From Zygotorulaspora mrakii (Eukaryota; Ascomycota; Saccharomycetes; Saccharomycetales; Saccharomycetaceae), in NCBI RefSeq assembly GCF_013402915.1, contig NC_050726.1, positions 265,501-329,500 on the forward strand: a DNA stretch of 64,000 nucleotides, read 5' to 3'. The first letter of the stretch is position 1. Each line of letters begins with the position of its first letter. The notes beneath the pieces are model-generated. The model searched no databases, was not told the origin of the DNA, and saw nothing but the letters and a program-made list of their open reading frames with translations. The position numbers were made by a program, and so were the translations under genes. Positions 35,452-45,916 of the stretch are shown piece by piece.

Positions 35452-37393
35452 TTTGATTGTCTATGATGAAGTTTCGTGAGTTACTGTTGCTAATATGAAT
35501 GAAAATACCAATTTCCATTAGTTATTTCAATCGATAGGGACAGCTCATACTACAGCATTTTGCCTCGATATAAGTATCCCAACTTCTCTCAAGCCATGTC
35601 ATCGTTATCACTGATCCGCGGTGCCAGCGCGTCTTCCGATAAGAAGCAGCGGCAGGCAATTTAAATCATACGGACTCGATAGAGCAACCCCTAGTGTTCA
35701 TAAGATTCAATCGAGCTATATTTTGTTGTGATCATTGAATTTCATCAATGGGTTCAGTTCGTTTGTGTTTTGTAAGAAAAGCAGAGCATTGCCGAATCTG
35801 CTATCTGACGTTATGAGATGTATCTTCAAATCAGTCGCCAAGTCAAGCTCCCATATATGAGCTCTCTTCGATTAAATGTCTTTTATGGCTTTGGAATCAT
35901 TGGGTCGAAGCAATACCGGATGTGATGAACGGGCTCAGATTTCACCGCTGATTACCAAATAAAATGAGCAGAATTACCATACGAGGACAGAAAGCCTGGT
36001 CAACTGTGCCGTAGATCTGCGGCAGAGGTACAGGTCCTAGATTTTATGCTGCTTTTCCAATTCTTAGGCGCAGTGATATCTCCGATATGAATCTGACTTT
36101 AAGATGAGCTTGTACTCGGCTTGAGATCGGGTGCTGTATGGAATGAATAGGTCATTACCAGCCCATTTTCTGCTACTTCTGCGACCCAGGAACTTGACAT
36201 GTAGCCTAAAACTACACCTGCAAATTCAAACTGAATGTCAAGCTGCAGTGAGCCTAAATCTCTTATAATGAGTTCCTCCCTTGATATGTAGCTAGACTGG
36301 TAGAAACCCCTAAATAATCTGACTTGTCACAGCTGCACAATATGTGGACTTGTCTTACGGTTATTTTGACAGAATGGCTGTCAAGAACGACCTTCTCTGG
36401 TAGCAGAATGCGTACTTGGCGGCTATTTTGCCGCGAAACATCGACTTTACTTTGAACAACTGCCACGAAGGAGGCAGACGGAAAAAGGCACATCATATCA
36501 CCATGTTCATTTAGGTACCAAAAGTGACGAGGAAGACACGAAGGTGCACAATCGCAACCAGTCATTTCATTTTGAGCAAAACGAGAAGACGAGAAGACGC
36601 TGAACTAGATTCTTTGTGATTCTGTTGTTGATAAGCTCTGCTGGTTATCCGTACCCATAATAACCATGCTTGAAGCAGATGACAAACAGCAATCGTGCTA
36701 ATTGGCAAGTTTGGTGGCAGAAATTAAGGACAACTTCCTCAACATGTCGTCTACGTTAGTATTGAAAATCGAAGACAGTACATGCCTCTGTGAGAGCATT
36801 TGCAATTTTTGCCAATACGAAGGCACGATTGTAACCGCAAATGGATGGACATGACGTGGAAAAGACATTGTAATCTTTTGGAGATTGAGATCTCTGACTA
36901 TAAGACATCGGCTTCGAGCATGTTTGCATTGGGAAATCTCTGAAAATACGAGATCCCCGAGCAGGCACTATAGATCAAGCAGTTGGTCATCTTGTATGGT
37001 AGCAGATACCTTTGTCCGACAAGAGGAACCTTCATAGAATGATTCGCCCCAATGCACTCATAATTTCATGAGATAGGTTTATCACTGATTTACATTTCAG
37101 CTGGCTCAAAATACAGTTCGTACGTAAAACTTGATGAACTTCGGTTCTGTGCGCGCTTTCTACTGGGCGATAATAATTTCTCCAGATATTGTGAAATCGC
37201 TAAGGAAACAGAAATGTGAATACCGTTGAATGAAAACTATACGACGCTGTTACATCATCATTTTTTTGTTACTAATTGACACTTGAACTGGTTCAAAGTT
37301 TGTACATTAGACGCCTTTTGCAACAAAAGCACTGATAGTAGCGCGATAGAACGACACAGAAGAGCAATCAGATAGGAGGTCTATTCTATCAAA
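35452..37393. other. Long divergent intergenic region between the PaiB-like gene and UBP9/13
   Basis: 1.94 kb with no supported gene. It contains both promoters. A TATA-like GATATAAGTA (~35566) precedes a 22-codon ATG frame at 35596-35664. Minus-strand frames at 36263-36565 (100 codons, ATG start) and 36756-36968 (70 codons) have no recognisable features. A minus-strand TACTAAC occurs at 36754 without a fitting splice-site pair. A decayed gene is possible. Confidence 0.5.
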
Positions 37394-39676
37394 ATGTTGA
37401 AACGATGGCTATCCGTCAACAAGTCTAGCAAAAAGAGGATACAGGGCAAACAACCTGGGGTGGAAAGTCACTCGCAATCGAACGGCAATGGAGACGGCCT
37501 TCCGTCGAATATTGAGATTTCGTCGAAACCGCTTCCAAATATAAAGAGTGGCGAGAAGAGAAAGGCGTCTTCTTCATCCTCGAATCGTCAATTATCCTCT
37601 ACCCCGAGTGAGATACATTCTGTCAATGAGACGTTTCAAAGTGGGAACAGTGCATCTCTGGACGGACTCTCAGATTTGGATATACCCGAGCTTTTAACAG
37701 CTAAAGTCTCGGAAGGTTTGCCATTTGGCGAAGGTTCGAACAAGGTTTTTGGTTACGAAAATTTCGGAAATACATGCTATTGCAATTCCGTTTTGCAGTG
37801 CCTATATAATATACCAGAATTTAGGACGTTCATATTACAATATCCAGATAGAAATCCAGAAGCTAAGAGAAAACGGAAATATGAAATGCCTGGAAGCAAG
37901 CCAAGATACTTCACGGAATCAAGCTTTGAGTCTAATACTTCTGTTAACAACTCCAACGATCATCATCAAAAAAATAAAAGCCACATTCCTGCTGGCAGCA
38001 CCAGCTATTGTAACCAAAATAATTGTGGTAATAGCTGCAGTGGCTCTACAGTTAATTCTTCCAATAACCATAGTGGCGATCAGACTCAGAACAGCAATTC
38101 AGAGAGACCGGTACATTCAGTCAGACGAAATTCCTCGTTTATGCTTGGAAAACATGGGAAGGGTGGTAATCATGCTATCAACAATGATGATACTAACCAG
38201 CCTCATCAAAATGGATTCCATAGCAGCCATGTTAAACATCAACACACTCAGGAACATTCGGATAGCCATTCTCATGATTCCGGTAGAGATACACCACCTG
38301 TGCATGCAACAATTATGGCATCAGATGCGATTAGCGAAAAGCTTCACGCAAGCTCACAGAAGGTTATTGTCGGAAGACCATTTAGTACTCTACTGAGTAC
38401 GACGGCGGAGATTGAGGGAGCGAATAAGCATGTGGCGACTATAGAGGATACAGAAGGGGGGGAATCAAATGTATCCATTATTAAACATCATGGGAACCCT
38501 CAGATTTTCTCAAGTGAACAGAGGAAAAAATATGCACTGCTAAGGGGCCCTGTACTAAACATTGATCACTTGCTAAACGAATCCGGTGAATCTAATCTTC
38601 TTTACAGTCTCAAAGATATATTTGAAAGCATAACTGAGAATACCTGTTTAACCGGAGTCGTTTCCCCAATACATTTTGTTGAAGTTTTAAAAAGAGAAAA
38701 TATTCTTTTCAATACAACAATGCACCAAGATGCTCACGAATTTTTGAATTTCTTATTAAATCAGTTAAGTGACTACATTCAAAACGATATAAACAAATCT
38801 CCAAAACCTGATGAAAATGAGAACTTTATAAATATTCTTTTCCAAGGCACGCTAATCAACAGTATAAAATGTCTCACATGTGATAACACTACATCAAGAA
38901 TAGAACCTTTCCTAGATTTCCCTGTTGAGGTAAAGGACGACGAAGAAACAGATATTCAAGCAGTTCTACAAGGATATCGACAGCGTGAGATGTTGTCTGG
39001 ATCAAATAAATTCTACTGTGATGAATGTTGTGGTTTGCAAGAAGCGGAACGAGTTGTCGGTTTAAAACAGCTTCCGCGCATTCTAGCCCTGCACTTGAAG
39101 AGATTCAAGTACTCGGAGAAACAAAATTGCAACATAAAACTTTTCAATAGGGTACGTTATCCTTTGATTTTGAATGTTCGCTCAATTTTCTCAAATATTT
39201 CTAAGACATACGAATTGACAGGCATTGTTGTTCACATGGGTGGTGGGCCACAACATGGGCATTACGTGTCTCTTTGTAAGAATGAAAATTTCGGCTGGTT
39301 GCTCTTTGATGATGAAACGGTGGAATCAGTAAGTGACGATACTGTACTAAAATTTGTCGGTTGCTCACATACATTAACAACAGCTTACGTTTTGTTCTAC
39401 AAAGAAATAGCTGCTTCGAAGGAAAGCATCTCGAGTAGTCGCTTACTGAAGCAGAAAGAAATTGAGGAGAACCTCGATAAACTCATCAAGTATGACGATT
39501 TAATCACAGAAATTTCGCAGAAAGCGAAAACTCCAGTAATCGTAGAGGCTGACACAACTGAAGAAGTCTCTGAAATGCCCATGCCTCGCTTTGATTTCGA
39601 ACGGAATACATCCACGTCTTCATCGACCGGCAAGGCAAGACCAAAATCAAGGCTATTTAACTTTATGAAAAATTGA
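37394..39676 (+). CDS. UBP13: Ubiquitin-specific protease, Ubp9/Ubp13 type
   Basis: 760 residues; single counterpart of the S. cerevisiae duplicates Ubp13/YBL067C and Ubp9/YER098W (~750 aa). A cysteine protease that removes ubiquitin from proteins. Cys box NFGNTCYCNSVLQCLYN starts near residue 123 (catalytic Cys ~128); a QDAHEFLNFLLNQL box follows; zinc-type pairs CLTC and CDEC sit in the fingers; His box GGGPQHGHYVSLCKNENFGW lies near 614-633. A long His/Asn/Ser-rich insert (~180-300) separates the Cys box from the rest of the domain, common in this subfamily. The N-terminal ~110 residues are Ser-rich and disordered. Its neighbours SEF1 and PRS are as in YBL066C-YBL068W and YER098W-YER099C. 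Confidence 0.94.
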   Translation: MLKRWLSVNKSSKKRIQGKQPGVESHSQSNGNGDGLPSNIEISSKPLPNIKSGEKRKASSSSSNRQLSSTPSEIHSVNETFQSGNSASLDGLSDLDIPELLTAKVSEGLPFGEGSNKVFGYENFGNTCYCNSVLQCLYNIPEFRTFILQYPDRNPEAKRKRKYEMPGSKPRYFTESSFESNTSVNNSNDHHQKNKSHIPAGSTSYCNQNNCGNSCSGSTVNSSNNHSGDQTQNSNSERPVHSVRRNSSFMLGKHGKGGNHAINNDDTNQPHQNGFHSSHVKHQHTQEHSDSHSHDSGRDTPPVHATIMASDAISEKLHASSQKVIVGRPFSTLLSTTAEIEGANKHVATIEDTEGGESNVSIIKHHGNPQIFSSEQRKKYALLRGPVLNIDHLLNESGESNLLYSLKDIFESITENTCLTGVVSPIHFVEVLKRENILFNTTMHQDAHEFLNFLLNQLSDYIQNDINKSPKPDENENFINILFQGTLINSIKCLTCDNTTSRIEPFLDFPVEVKDDEETDIQAVLQGYRQREMLSGSNKFYCDECCGLQEAERVVGLKQLPRILALHLKRFKYSEKQNCNIKLFNRVRYPLILNVRSIFSNISKTYELTGIVVHMGGGPQHGHYVSLCKNENFGWLLFDDETVESVSDDTVLKFVGCSHTLTTAYVLFYKEIAASKESISSSRLLKQKEIEENLDKLIKYDDLITEISQKAKTPVIVEADTTEEVSEMPMPRFDFERNTSTSSSTGKARPKSRLFNFMKN

Positions 39677-39861
39677 AAATAAAAGATACGTATATAACGA
39701 ACCAGTATACTATCAAGTCTATTTCCCTCCTACTCCAGTCTTTTTTTTTTTCAATTTGTAAGTAGAATTTAAGATTCAGTTCTCAATAACAACCTGATTG
39801 TAGAAAAAAAAAACAAGTGTAAGTCCAACAAATATCAATTATAATACATCTAAAAGTTTAT

Positions 39862-40839
39862 TTATGATGGAGCATGAGTGAACAAATAGGACACAGATTC
39901 ACCATTATGCAATCTTCTTATAGCCTCCGCCAGCGTGGGGCTTATATCAATCTGATCCAATATATCCAAATCAAGATCCACTGGGACGGTATTGGTACAA
40001 ACAATTCTTGACAATTTGCTATTCTGCAATCTTTCTCTGGCAGCGCCAGAGAAAATACCATGCGACACAATGGCAATGACTTCTTTTGCACCATGGTCTA
40101 GTAATGTATTGGTAGCTTTGACCAATGTCCCACATGTATCTGCCATATCATCTATTAATAAACAAGATTTCCCTGTGACATCACCAACAAGGACCATTCT
40201 AGAGACCTCATTTGCCTTTTGTCTTTCCTTGTGAATCAAGGCGAAGTTCAAATCTAACTTATCGGCTAGAGAAGCAACTCTTTTGGCGCCACCTGCGTCC
40301 GGTGATACAAGGATTGCATTTGCCAAATCAGTTTTTGTCTCGATATAATTCAGAACACTTGGCTCCGCATAAAGATTGTCGACCGGTATGTGAAAAAATC
40401 CTTGTATTTGAGAAGCATGTAGATCCATTGTAATAACATGGTCACAACCTGCTGTCTCTAGCAAATTAGCTATTAATTTTGCTGTAATCGGCGCTCTTGA
40501 TTTATCCTTTTTGTCCTGTCTCGCATATGGGAAGTTGGGTATAACAGCAGTGATTCTCCTTACCGATGCTGTTCTACAAGCGTGCACCATGATTAGAAGT
40601 TCCATCAAAAAATCGTTTATCTCCTGTTCGCCTGTCCCCGTCTGAATGATATAGACATCTTCATCACGAATACTTTCACCAATGGTTACAGAAGTTTCCT
40701 TGTTCGAATACTGATAAACGCCAACCTTAGATAGCGGTATTCCCAATCTCTTCGAGATTATCGCAGCCAGTTCAGGATGTGAGTTCCCTGCTAAAATCTT
40801 GATACTATTAGATGACATATCCTCTGCTTCTATGGCCAT
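39862..40839 (-). CDS. PRS4: Ribose-phosphate pyrophosphokinase (PRPP synthetase), Prs2/Prs4 type
   Basis: 325 residues. It makes 5-phosphoribosyl-1-pyrophosphate from ribose-5-phosphate and ATP for purine, pyrimidine, His and Trp synthesis. Visible elements: N-terminal [30 protein letters not shown] with the flexible loop; metal/ribose segment [23 protein letters not shown]; and the PRPP-binding loop [13 protein letters not shown]. Single counterpart of PRS2/YER099C and PRS4/YBL068W by position, next to UBP9/13 and UBC6. Two in-frame ATGs (residues 1 and 8) are possible starts. Confidence 0.95.
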   Translation of the reverse strand: MAIEAEDMSSNSIKILAGNSHPELAAIISKRLGIPLSKVGVYQYSNKETSVTIGESIRDEDVYIIQTGTGEQEINDFLMELLIMVHACRTASVRRITAVIPNFPYARQDKKDKSRAPITAKLIANLLETAGCDHVITMDLHASQIQGFFHIPVDNLYAEPSVLNYIETKTDLANAILVSPDAGGAKRVASLADKLDLNFALIHKERQKANEVSRMVLVGDVTGKSCLLIDDMADTCGTLVKATNTLLDHGAKEVIAIVSHGIFSGAARERLQNSKLSRIVCTNTVPVDLDLDILDQIDISPTLAEAIRRLHNGESVSYLFTHAPS

Positions 40840-41375
40840 TTAAAGATTTTTGAGTGGAAAACTGCTCAATTACTCGCAAGAGGTCTAACCGCCAAGCTAA
40901 CCTTTCAACTATCGACATTTGTCTGGACTAGTTATGGCAGATTTGTTATCTTTATTCATGCAAATACTGTCAATATTGTCAATATTGAAAAATTTTCAAG
41001 TCACGTGATTTTTCTACGATTAAACATCCAGATAAATGGTTCAAGACAGTTTATTTTCGTACTTTTAAAGCACTTGTGTCTTTGCCCGAGAGTCCTGAAA
41101 ACTATTCCTTCTTTTATTTACGGGATAGAAAGCTGTTGTGTGTATATTTACGGCCTTTACTCATTCTTTTATCAAATTCAACATAACCTTTGATCATTTT
41201 TCCCGTCGGAGTAAAGGTACCAGAAGGTAGAACAAAGAAACAAATATATCAAACGAAACGATAAGATCCGTGTAAGACAAGGAGTTGCGTCAAGACGGAG
41301 TTTTACGTTAAATAGCTCCTCGGATCACTAACTGGTGGCAGTTATTTGATTGTTTCTTGATATATTTTGAGCAAA
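40840..41375. other. Divergent promoter region PRS2/4-UBC6
   Basis: 536 bases. It has a tandem GTCAATATT repeat (~40968-40986), an exact TCACGTGA (41001-41008, Cbf1-type) and a CACTAAC at ~41326 that is too close to the nearest AG to be a convincing branch point. No gene seen; the 62-codon plus frame begins at GTG. Confidence 0.5.
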
Positions 41376-42137
41376 ATGGCTACGAAACAGGCACACAAGA
41401 GGTTAACCAAGGAATACAAGTTAATGGTGGATAATCCGCCACCATATATTATTGCCCGTCCTAATGAGAGTAACATCTTGGAATGGCACTACATCATTAC
41501 GGGACCTCCAGACTCCCCTTACGTCGATGGACAGTATCACGGAACTTTAACCTTCCCATCAGATTATCCATACAAACCGCCTGCTATTCGAATGATTACA
41601 CCCAATGGACGGTTTAGAGAGAATACGAGATTGTGCCTCTCGATGAGTGATTACCATCCCAATACATGGAATCCTAGCTGGTCTGTTTCTACTATTTTGA
41701 ATGGTTTGTTGAGTTTTATGACTAGCGATGAAGCAACAACGGGTTCTATAGCCACCACAGATCAACAGAAGAAAGTCTTGGCCAAAAGGGCAATAGAGTA
41801 CAATACATATCAGAATGTCAGATTTAAGCTGGTTTTTCCAGATATAATAGAGGAAAACATGAAAGAGATAGAGGATAGAAAGGCCAATGGCGGAGATCAA
41901 GATACCAACTCTAAGGATGAAGATTTTAAACAGGATGCTATTGCTAGAGCTGCTAAGGAAAAAGCTATTGCATTGGAGGACATCCTGGATCCTGAAGATA
42001 GGATACGTGCTGAGCAAGCATTGGAGGAGATTCATTTAAAGGGTAAGAAAGATGATAAAGAGTCACAAAATTCTTCCTCTTTGATTTACGTTGGTGTTGC
42101 ACTCTTGCTTTTCTTTTTGGGACTTTCCATGAAATAG
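41376..42137 (+). CDS. UBC6: Tail-anchored ER ubiquitin-conjugating enzyme Ubc6
   Basis: 253 residues (S. cerevisiae Ubc6/YER100W is 250). An E2 enzyme for Doa10-dependent ER-associated degradation. The UBC domain begins KRLTKEYKLMVDNPPPYI; the catalytic Cys is residue 87 in RLCLSMSDYHPNTWNP, the same number as in S. cerevisiae. The middle is charged, and the C-terminal hydrophobic segment LIYVGVALLLFFLGLSM is the tail anchor. The frame opens three codons earlier at TTG; the first ATG is 41376. In S. cerevisiae only the YER block kept it, so finding it beside PRS and AST supports an unduplicated ancestral order. Confidence 0.97.
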   Translation: MATKQAHKRLTKEYKLMVDNPPPYIIARPNESNILEWHYIITGPPDSPYVDGQYHGTLTFPSDYPYKPPAIRMITPNGRFRENTRLCLSMSDYHPNTWNPSWSVSTILNGLLSFMTSDEATTGSIATTDQQKKVLAKRAIEYNTYQNVRFKLVFPDIIEENMKEIEDRKANGGDQDTNSKDEDFKQDAIARAAKEKAIALEDILDPEDRIRAEQALEEIHLKGKKDDKESQNSSSLIYVGVALLLFFLGLSMK

Positions 42138-42228
42138 TAATGAGCGAAGCAATAAACGGAAATTAAAGACAATTATGAATTATAAAATAGAGAAACATAT
42201 ACGTAAATAGATGGACAAATAAGCGATT

Positions 42229-43515
42229 TCAAAACCTTTCAACCTTCATTATCAGTTTGCCTTGCGCACGCTGAGTTGCCATGTAGGAAAATGCTTCCCT
42301 ATGCTGTTTCCAATCATATACTTTATCAATAACACACTTGACTACACCGTTTTCCAATAATTCACCACATCTGGAAATCCAGTCGTTCTTCGATGCCATT
42401 TTAGCATTGGGGTCAAAATAAAAATGTGTATAACTGTATGACCATAGCAGGGAGCCAAACATTTTTCTAGCATTCGCGCTTGGATTATCCCATGAGTCGA
42501 AAACATCTATTTTATAGTCTTCAACATAATCACCTACCGTGGTAACATAAGCGCCCCCACCATGAAGTAAAGTAGTTGAATGAGCTAGTATGTCATAACC
42601 ACCAATAAAATCAAGTACAACATCATACTTACCCTGTGTGTAATCTGTCACAATTTCGTTACCTGTTTCTTCCTCGTAGTCAACAGCTTTACCATCTTTA
42701 ATCATTTTACGCAATGGTTTACTTGCTTTACCACGACAGTTTAAGTAATTGACGAATATTAAATCATCCGCAATTGCTGTAAATTGTTTTTTTAAAACAG
42801 TTGAGCCCGTACTTGTGGTAACTACTGTAATCTTTTTAATTAGGTTGTAGTAGTTTTTCAGTAATTGAATGGCGAACATTCCAACGGAACTTGTGCCACC
42901 GTTTATTAAAACGTTGGAATCCTGCTTCAATTTACCATTTTTGTGTAGCTTATCAAGAATATTTACCGCCGTTCCCAAACAGAACAGAGATCCACTTGCC
43001 TCTTCAAAAGATATATTCTTTGGTTTGAGAAGTATTGGATCCTCGCTCGGATTAACCAGTATTGAGCTTTGTAAAGCACCGACTCCTAAATGGGGATGGT
43101 AATAAATACCAAAAACTTCATCACCCACCTGCCATTGCGATTTCAATTTTTCTCCTACAACGCTGACCACCCCGCTGTATTCTCTCCCTAAACCGATCTC
43201 ACCGTATAAGCTCTTTGTGTAGCCATTTCTTATCTTCATATCGATCGGGTTAAGTCCAACGTCATGCACTTCCACGACCAAGCTATTCTTGGCGATGGGG
43301 GTTTTTATCTTTCTTTCGTAGGAGAACTCCATGGGGCCTTCTTTGGAGTAGAAAATTAGTGCCTTGATTGGAACATATTTTACATGTCTCAATGGTCTCG
43401 CAACCCGTCTTAAAGTGACTTCCTCTATGGGTATTTCCTTTGGTGCCGGACTCATGTGATCCACAGTCATTGCCTCCAATTTGGGATCCTTATTTGATAT
43501 AATCTTATCAGCCAT
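42229..43515 (-). CDS. AST1: Ast1/Ast2-type MDR-superfamily protein
   Basis: 428 residues; S. cerevisiae Ast1 (YBL069W) and Ast2 (YER101C) are 429 and 430. A medium-chain dehydrogenase/reductase-fold protein; Ast1 is linked to plasma-membrane targeting of the proton pump Pma1 through lipid rafts. Visible: LNPIDMKIRNG, GLGREYSGVV, GDEVFGIY, the nucleotide-binding turn LINGGTSSVGMFAIQLLK and YDVVLDFIGG. The zinc-binding residues of true alcohol dehydrogenases are absent. The frame runs 19 codons further upstream but begins at TTG; ATG at 43515 (MADKIISNKDP) gives the family length. Confidence 0.94.
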   Translation of the reverse strand: MADKIISNKDPKLEAMTVDHMSPAPKEIPIEEVTLRRVARPLRHVKYVPIKALIFYSKEGPMEFSYERKIKTPIAKNSLVVEVHDVGLNPIDMKIRNGYTKSLYGEIGLGREYSGVVSVVGEKLKSQWQVGDEVFGIYYHPHLGVGALQSSILVNPSEDPILLKPKNISFEEASGSLFCLGTAVNILDKLHKNGKLKQDSNVLINGGTSSVGMFAIQLLKNYYNLIKKITVVTTSTGSTVLKKQFTAIADDLIFVNYLNCRGKASKPLRKMIKDGKAVDYEEETGNEIVTDYTQGKYDVVLDFIGGYDILAHSTTLLHGGGAYVTTVGDYVEDYKIDVFDSWDNPSANARKMFGSLLWSYSYTHFYFDPNAKMASKNDWISRCGELLENGVVKCVIDKVYDWKQHREAFSYMATQRAQGKLIMKVERF

Positions 43516-43966
43516 TGTGACAAAAAACCAAGAACCCTCACTAATTTTATTTGGTAACCTCAAGAACAGCAAGCACTAACTGGTGATAGGAAAATCTTCG
43601 CACACGGCCAGCTCTTGCTCTTTATATTTATGATCCATTTTCTGAACAGTTATTTTCTTTTCAATCTCGATTGAATAGGCTCGGATGTCGGATATAAATT
43701 TTGATGTGAAATTTGACATACTGCAAAAAAAAAAGACAGCCAGAAGTAAAACTAGTCTAAGCGCATTTTCCGTCCCAATGTAGAGGCTAGATACGTTTTG
43801 TTACACATCTATTTAGTAGCGTACACTACACTAGCTGACGGTATGTCTGCCACCTCTGTCTTTGTGTCTCCCGCCGTCGGCTATCGCTGCCTTCGCACCC
43901 CCTGTCCTCACCTCCCCCGTCGGACAGGAACGTGCCTTAACTCATTCAAGCGTTAGTCGTGTGCCA
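43516..43966. other. Intergenic AST1/2 upstream region and DPH3 3' flank
   Basis: 451 bases; both neighbours are on the minus strand. It should contain the AST promoter and DPH3 terminator. The segment 43850-43930 is pyrimidine- and GC-rich compared with its surroundings. No gene seen. Confidence 0.5.
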
Positions 43967-44215
43967 TCATGCAGCGACTGCAATAGGTTCCGGCGGCTGA
44001 CTGCCCGCTTCCTCGTAGTACTCTTGCAAGTCTTCTTTTTCAAAAATAACTTCAATCATCAGTGAGCAACTGGGACACACTGCGATATTCTCTCCGTCAA
44101 ACATGTCGTCTATATAAATTTGAAACTTGTCACCGCACGGGCATGGGTACGAAAACGTTTGAGTTGACGTATCAAACATCATATCCTCAATCTCCACTTG
44201 GTCATATGTTGACAT
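43967..44215 (-). CDS. DPH3: CSL zinc-finger protein Dph3/Kti11
   Basis: 82 residues, the same length as S. cerevisiae Dph3/Kti11 (YBL071W-A). An electron carrier to the Fe-S enzyme Dph1-Dph2 in diphthamide synthesis on eEF2, also needed for Elongator-dependent tRNA wobble modification. The CSL-type zinc site is complete: YPCPCGDKF and VCPSCSL supply four Cys, with the conserved QIYIDDMFDGENIAVC between. The N-terminal MSTYDQVEIEDM matches the family. Start ATG at 44215; divergent from RPS8. Confidence 0.97.
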   Translation of the reverse strand: MSTYDQVEIEDMMFDTSTQTFSYPCPCGDKFQIYIDDMFDGENIAVCPSCSLMIEVIFEKEDLQEYYEEAGSQPPEPIAVAA

Positions 44216-44522
44216 TTTGAGTTGGAGCCCTACAGCACAGACACCAGCACTCCGCTAGAGATACCAGACGCGATGACGCAAAATCCAAATCCGAATCCAA
44301 CTTCCACTTCGAATCCCACTGGATCCGGGAGAGACGCTATTACGTTGAGAATGGAGAATCACCGATGAGCAATATATACAATTATTTTTCATGAAAAATT
44401 GTGTCATTTCTTTTATTCTGCCACTGGCAGAAAAGAAAAAATAAAGTGAAGAAAAAATATAATCAGTGTCCGGATCCACCGCGGTCTGTCCGGCCAATAT
44501 ATATATTGGACTGTACTTTTTG

Positions 44523-44554
44523 CATCCGTACATCTTTTTTATTTCATCCGTGCA
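44523..44554 (+). promoter_or_regulatory. Two HOMOL1/Rap1-type boxes of RPS8
   Basis: CATCCGTACA at 44523-44532 and CATCCGTGCA at 44545-44554, a tandem pair 22 bases apart in the same orientation, followed by T-rich sequence. This matches the HOMOL1 variant (AACATCCRTRCA) of Rap1 sites in yeast ribosomal-protein promoters. They lie ~760-790 bases before the ATG, far for this class, which makes sense if a leader intron separates promoter and start. Confidence 0.7.
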
Positions 44555-45024
44555 TTTTCTTGTGTTGAAAGTATTTTTTGCGTCACTTCGGCAAAAACAG
44601 GACTGCTGCTGCCAATAGGCAAGCTGCAGAGGAGAGGCTCGCATCTGCTGCTGGGACGGGATCGTGATGGTACCTGTCTCGCTTTGTAAACTGGAGCAGC
44701 GGGGGCGCCCAGGCTGAGGGATCCAGGCAGGGACTGATGAATTAGCGTGTAAGGCCCGCTCGCCAGGCTCAATCCGGCGCCGGGATTCTCGTGGGAGATA
44801 CATCCAGCTCCCAAGGGGGAAACCTGCTTCCTGTGAACGAGGCGACTCCCTGTGCGCGGGCATTGAGCGGTGGGAGCTTGCTGACTGGGGCTGGAAAGTT
44901 TTCCATTGCAGTCAGTCACTCAGTGGTTCAAGAATAAAATATAGATGATAAATTGTACTATAACTTTACAACGTGTTACTTGGGTTTGATATTGGAGTGT
45001 AACCAAGACACACAAGGATAAATC

Positions 45025-45303
45025 GTATGTGAATTATTGGGCGTATTCACGTTAGCAATAGTAGAGAAGTGCAGAGATGAAAGCGACATGAAAGAGATGG
45101 AATGAAGGAAATGGAGTAGCTCGAGAAGAGATGCAATTTAGTGCACATAAGGAAGTTCAGAATGCAGCAAAGTATACGTGGTTAGCGAAAAGTGGTGGAG
45201 AGCTTCATGGGCATTGTTTCTGGAGTCGTGGAGTTGACAGAAATTCTTCTACTTTTTTTGGACAATACATTTTGAATCAGACTTACTAACATCATCATAA
45301 CAG
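45025..45303 (+). other. Candidate spliceosomal intron in the RPS8 5' UTR
   Basis: GTATGT at 45025-45030, a perfect TACTAAC at 45284-45290, and AACAG ending at 45303, 13 bases after the branch point and 7 bases before the RPS8 ATG at 45311. That is 279 bases. All three signals are consensus. The interval contains ATG triplets that would otherwise lie in the leader. RPS8A/RPS8B of S. cerevisiae have no intron as far as I know. Confidence 0.8.
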
Positions 45304-45310
45304 ATACATA

Positions 45311-45916
45311 ATGGGTATTTCTCGTGATTCTCGTCACAAAAGATCCGCTACCGGTGCTAAGCGTGCTCAATTCAGAAAGAAGAGAAAGTTCGAATTGGGT
45401 CGTCAACCAGCCAACACCAAGATTGGTACCAAGAGAATTCACTCCGTTAGAACTAGAGGTGGTAACCAAAAATTCAGAGCTTTGAGAATCGAAACCGGTA
45501 ACTTCTCATGGGCTTCTGAAGGTATTGCCAAGAAAACTAGAATTGTTGGTGTTGTTTACCATCCATCTAACAATGAATTGGTTAGAACCAACACTTTGAC
45601 CAAGGCTGCTATCGTTCAAATCGATGCTACCCCATTCAGACAGTGGTTTGAAGGTCACTACGGTCAAACTCTAGGTAAGAAGAGAAACACCAAGGGTGAT
45701 GATGAAATAGTTGCTCCATCAAAGAGCACTGAAAAGAAGTGGGCTGCTAGATCCGCTTCTGCTAAGATCGAGCAAGGTGTTGACTCTCAATTCGGTGCTG
45801 GTAGATTGTACGCTGCCATCTCCTCTAGACCAGGTCAATCTGGTAGATGTGACGGTTACATCTTGGAAGGTGAAGAATTAGCTTTCTACCTAAGAAGATT
45901 GACAGCTAAGAAATAA
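45311..45916 (+). CDS. RPS8: 40S ribosomal protein eS8
   Basis: 201 residues; S. cerevisiae Rps8A/B (YBL072C/YER102W) are 200. Starts MGISRDSRHKRSATGAKR and shows RKFELGRQPANTK, RTRGGNQKFRALR, VYHPSNNELVRTNTL and the C-terminal SGRCDGYILEGEELAFYLRR. Very basic, with strongly biased codons (AGA, TTG, GGT, GCT), as expected for a highly expressed gene. One gene here stands for the two in S. cerevisiae. Confidence 0.98.
   Translation: MGISRDSRHKRSATGAKRAQFRKKRKFELGRQPANTKIGTKRIHSVRTRGGNQKFRALRIETGNFSWASEGIAKKTRIVGVVYHPSNNELVRTNTLTKAAIVQIDATPFRQWFEGHYGQTLGKKRNTKGDDEIVAPSKSTEKKWAARSASAKIEQGVDSQFGAGRLYAAISSRPGQSGRCDGYILEGEELAFYLRRLTAKK

Larger units (their letters stand above)
44216..45310. other. 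DPH3-RPS8 divergent region with RPS8 leader
   Basis: 1.1 kb. It contains paired ribosomal-protein-type promoter boxes (44523-44554), a perfect palindrome CCAATATATATATTGG at 44494-44509, and a candidate intron in the RPS8 5' leader (45025-45303). Minus-strand frames across 44255-44919 overlap each other and have no features; they were not called. Confidence 0.7.

Noticed and set aside
36263..36565. 100-codon minus-strand ATG frame
   Set aside because: No domain, signal or composition bias suggesting a gene; kept only as a note within the long spacer.
38191..38197. TACTAAC inside the UBP9/13 gene
   Set aside because: The AG follows at once, there is no matching donor, and the frame is continuous through it; it encodes part of the His/Asn-rich insert.
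41001..41008. TCACGTGA as a centromere element I
   Set aside because: The following DNA is not sufficiently AT-rich, and no CCGAA-type element III follows; a Cbf1 promoter site is the simpler reading.
44255..44919. Two long minus-strand frames (202 and 126 codons) upstream of RPS8
   Set aside because: They overlap each other in different frames, cover the ribosomal-protein promoter boxes and have no recognisable features.
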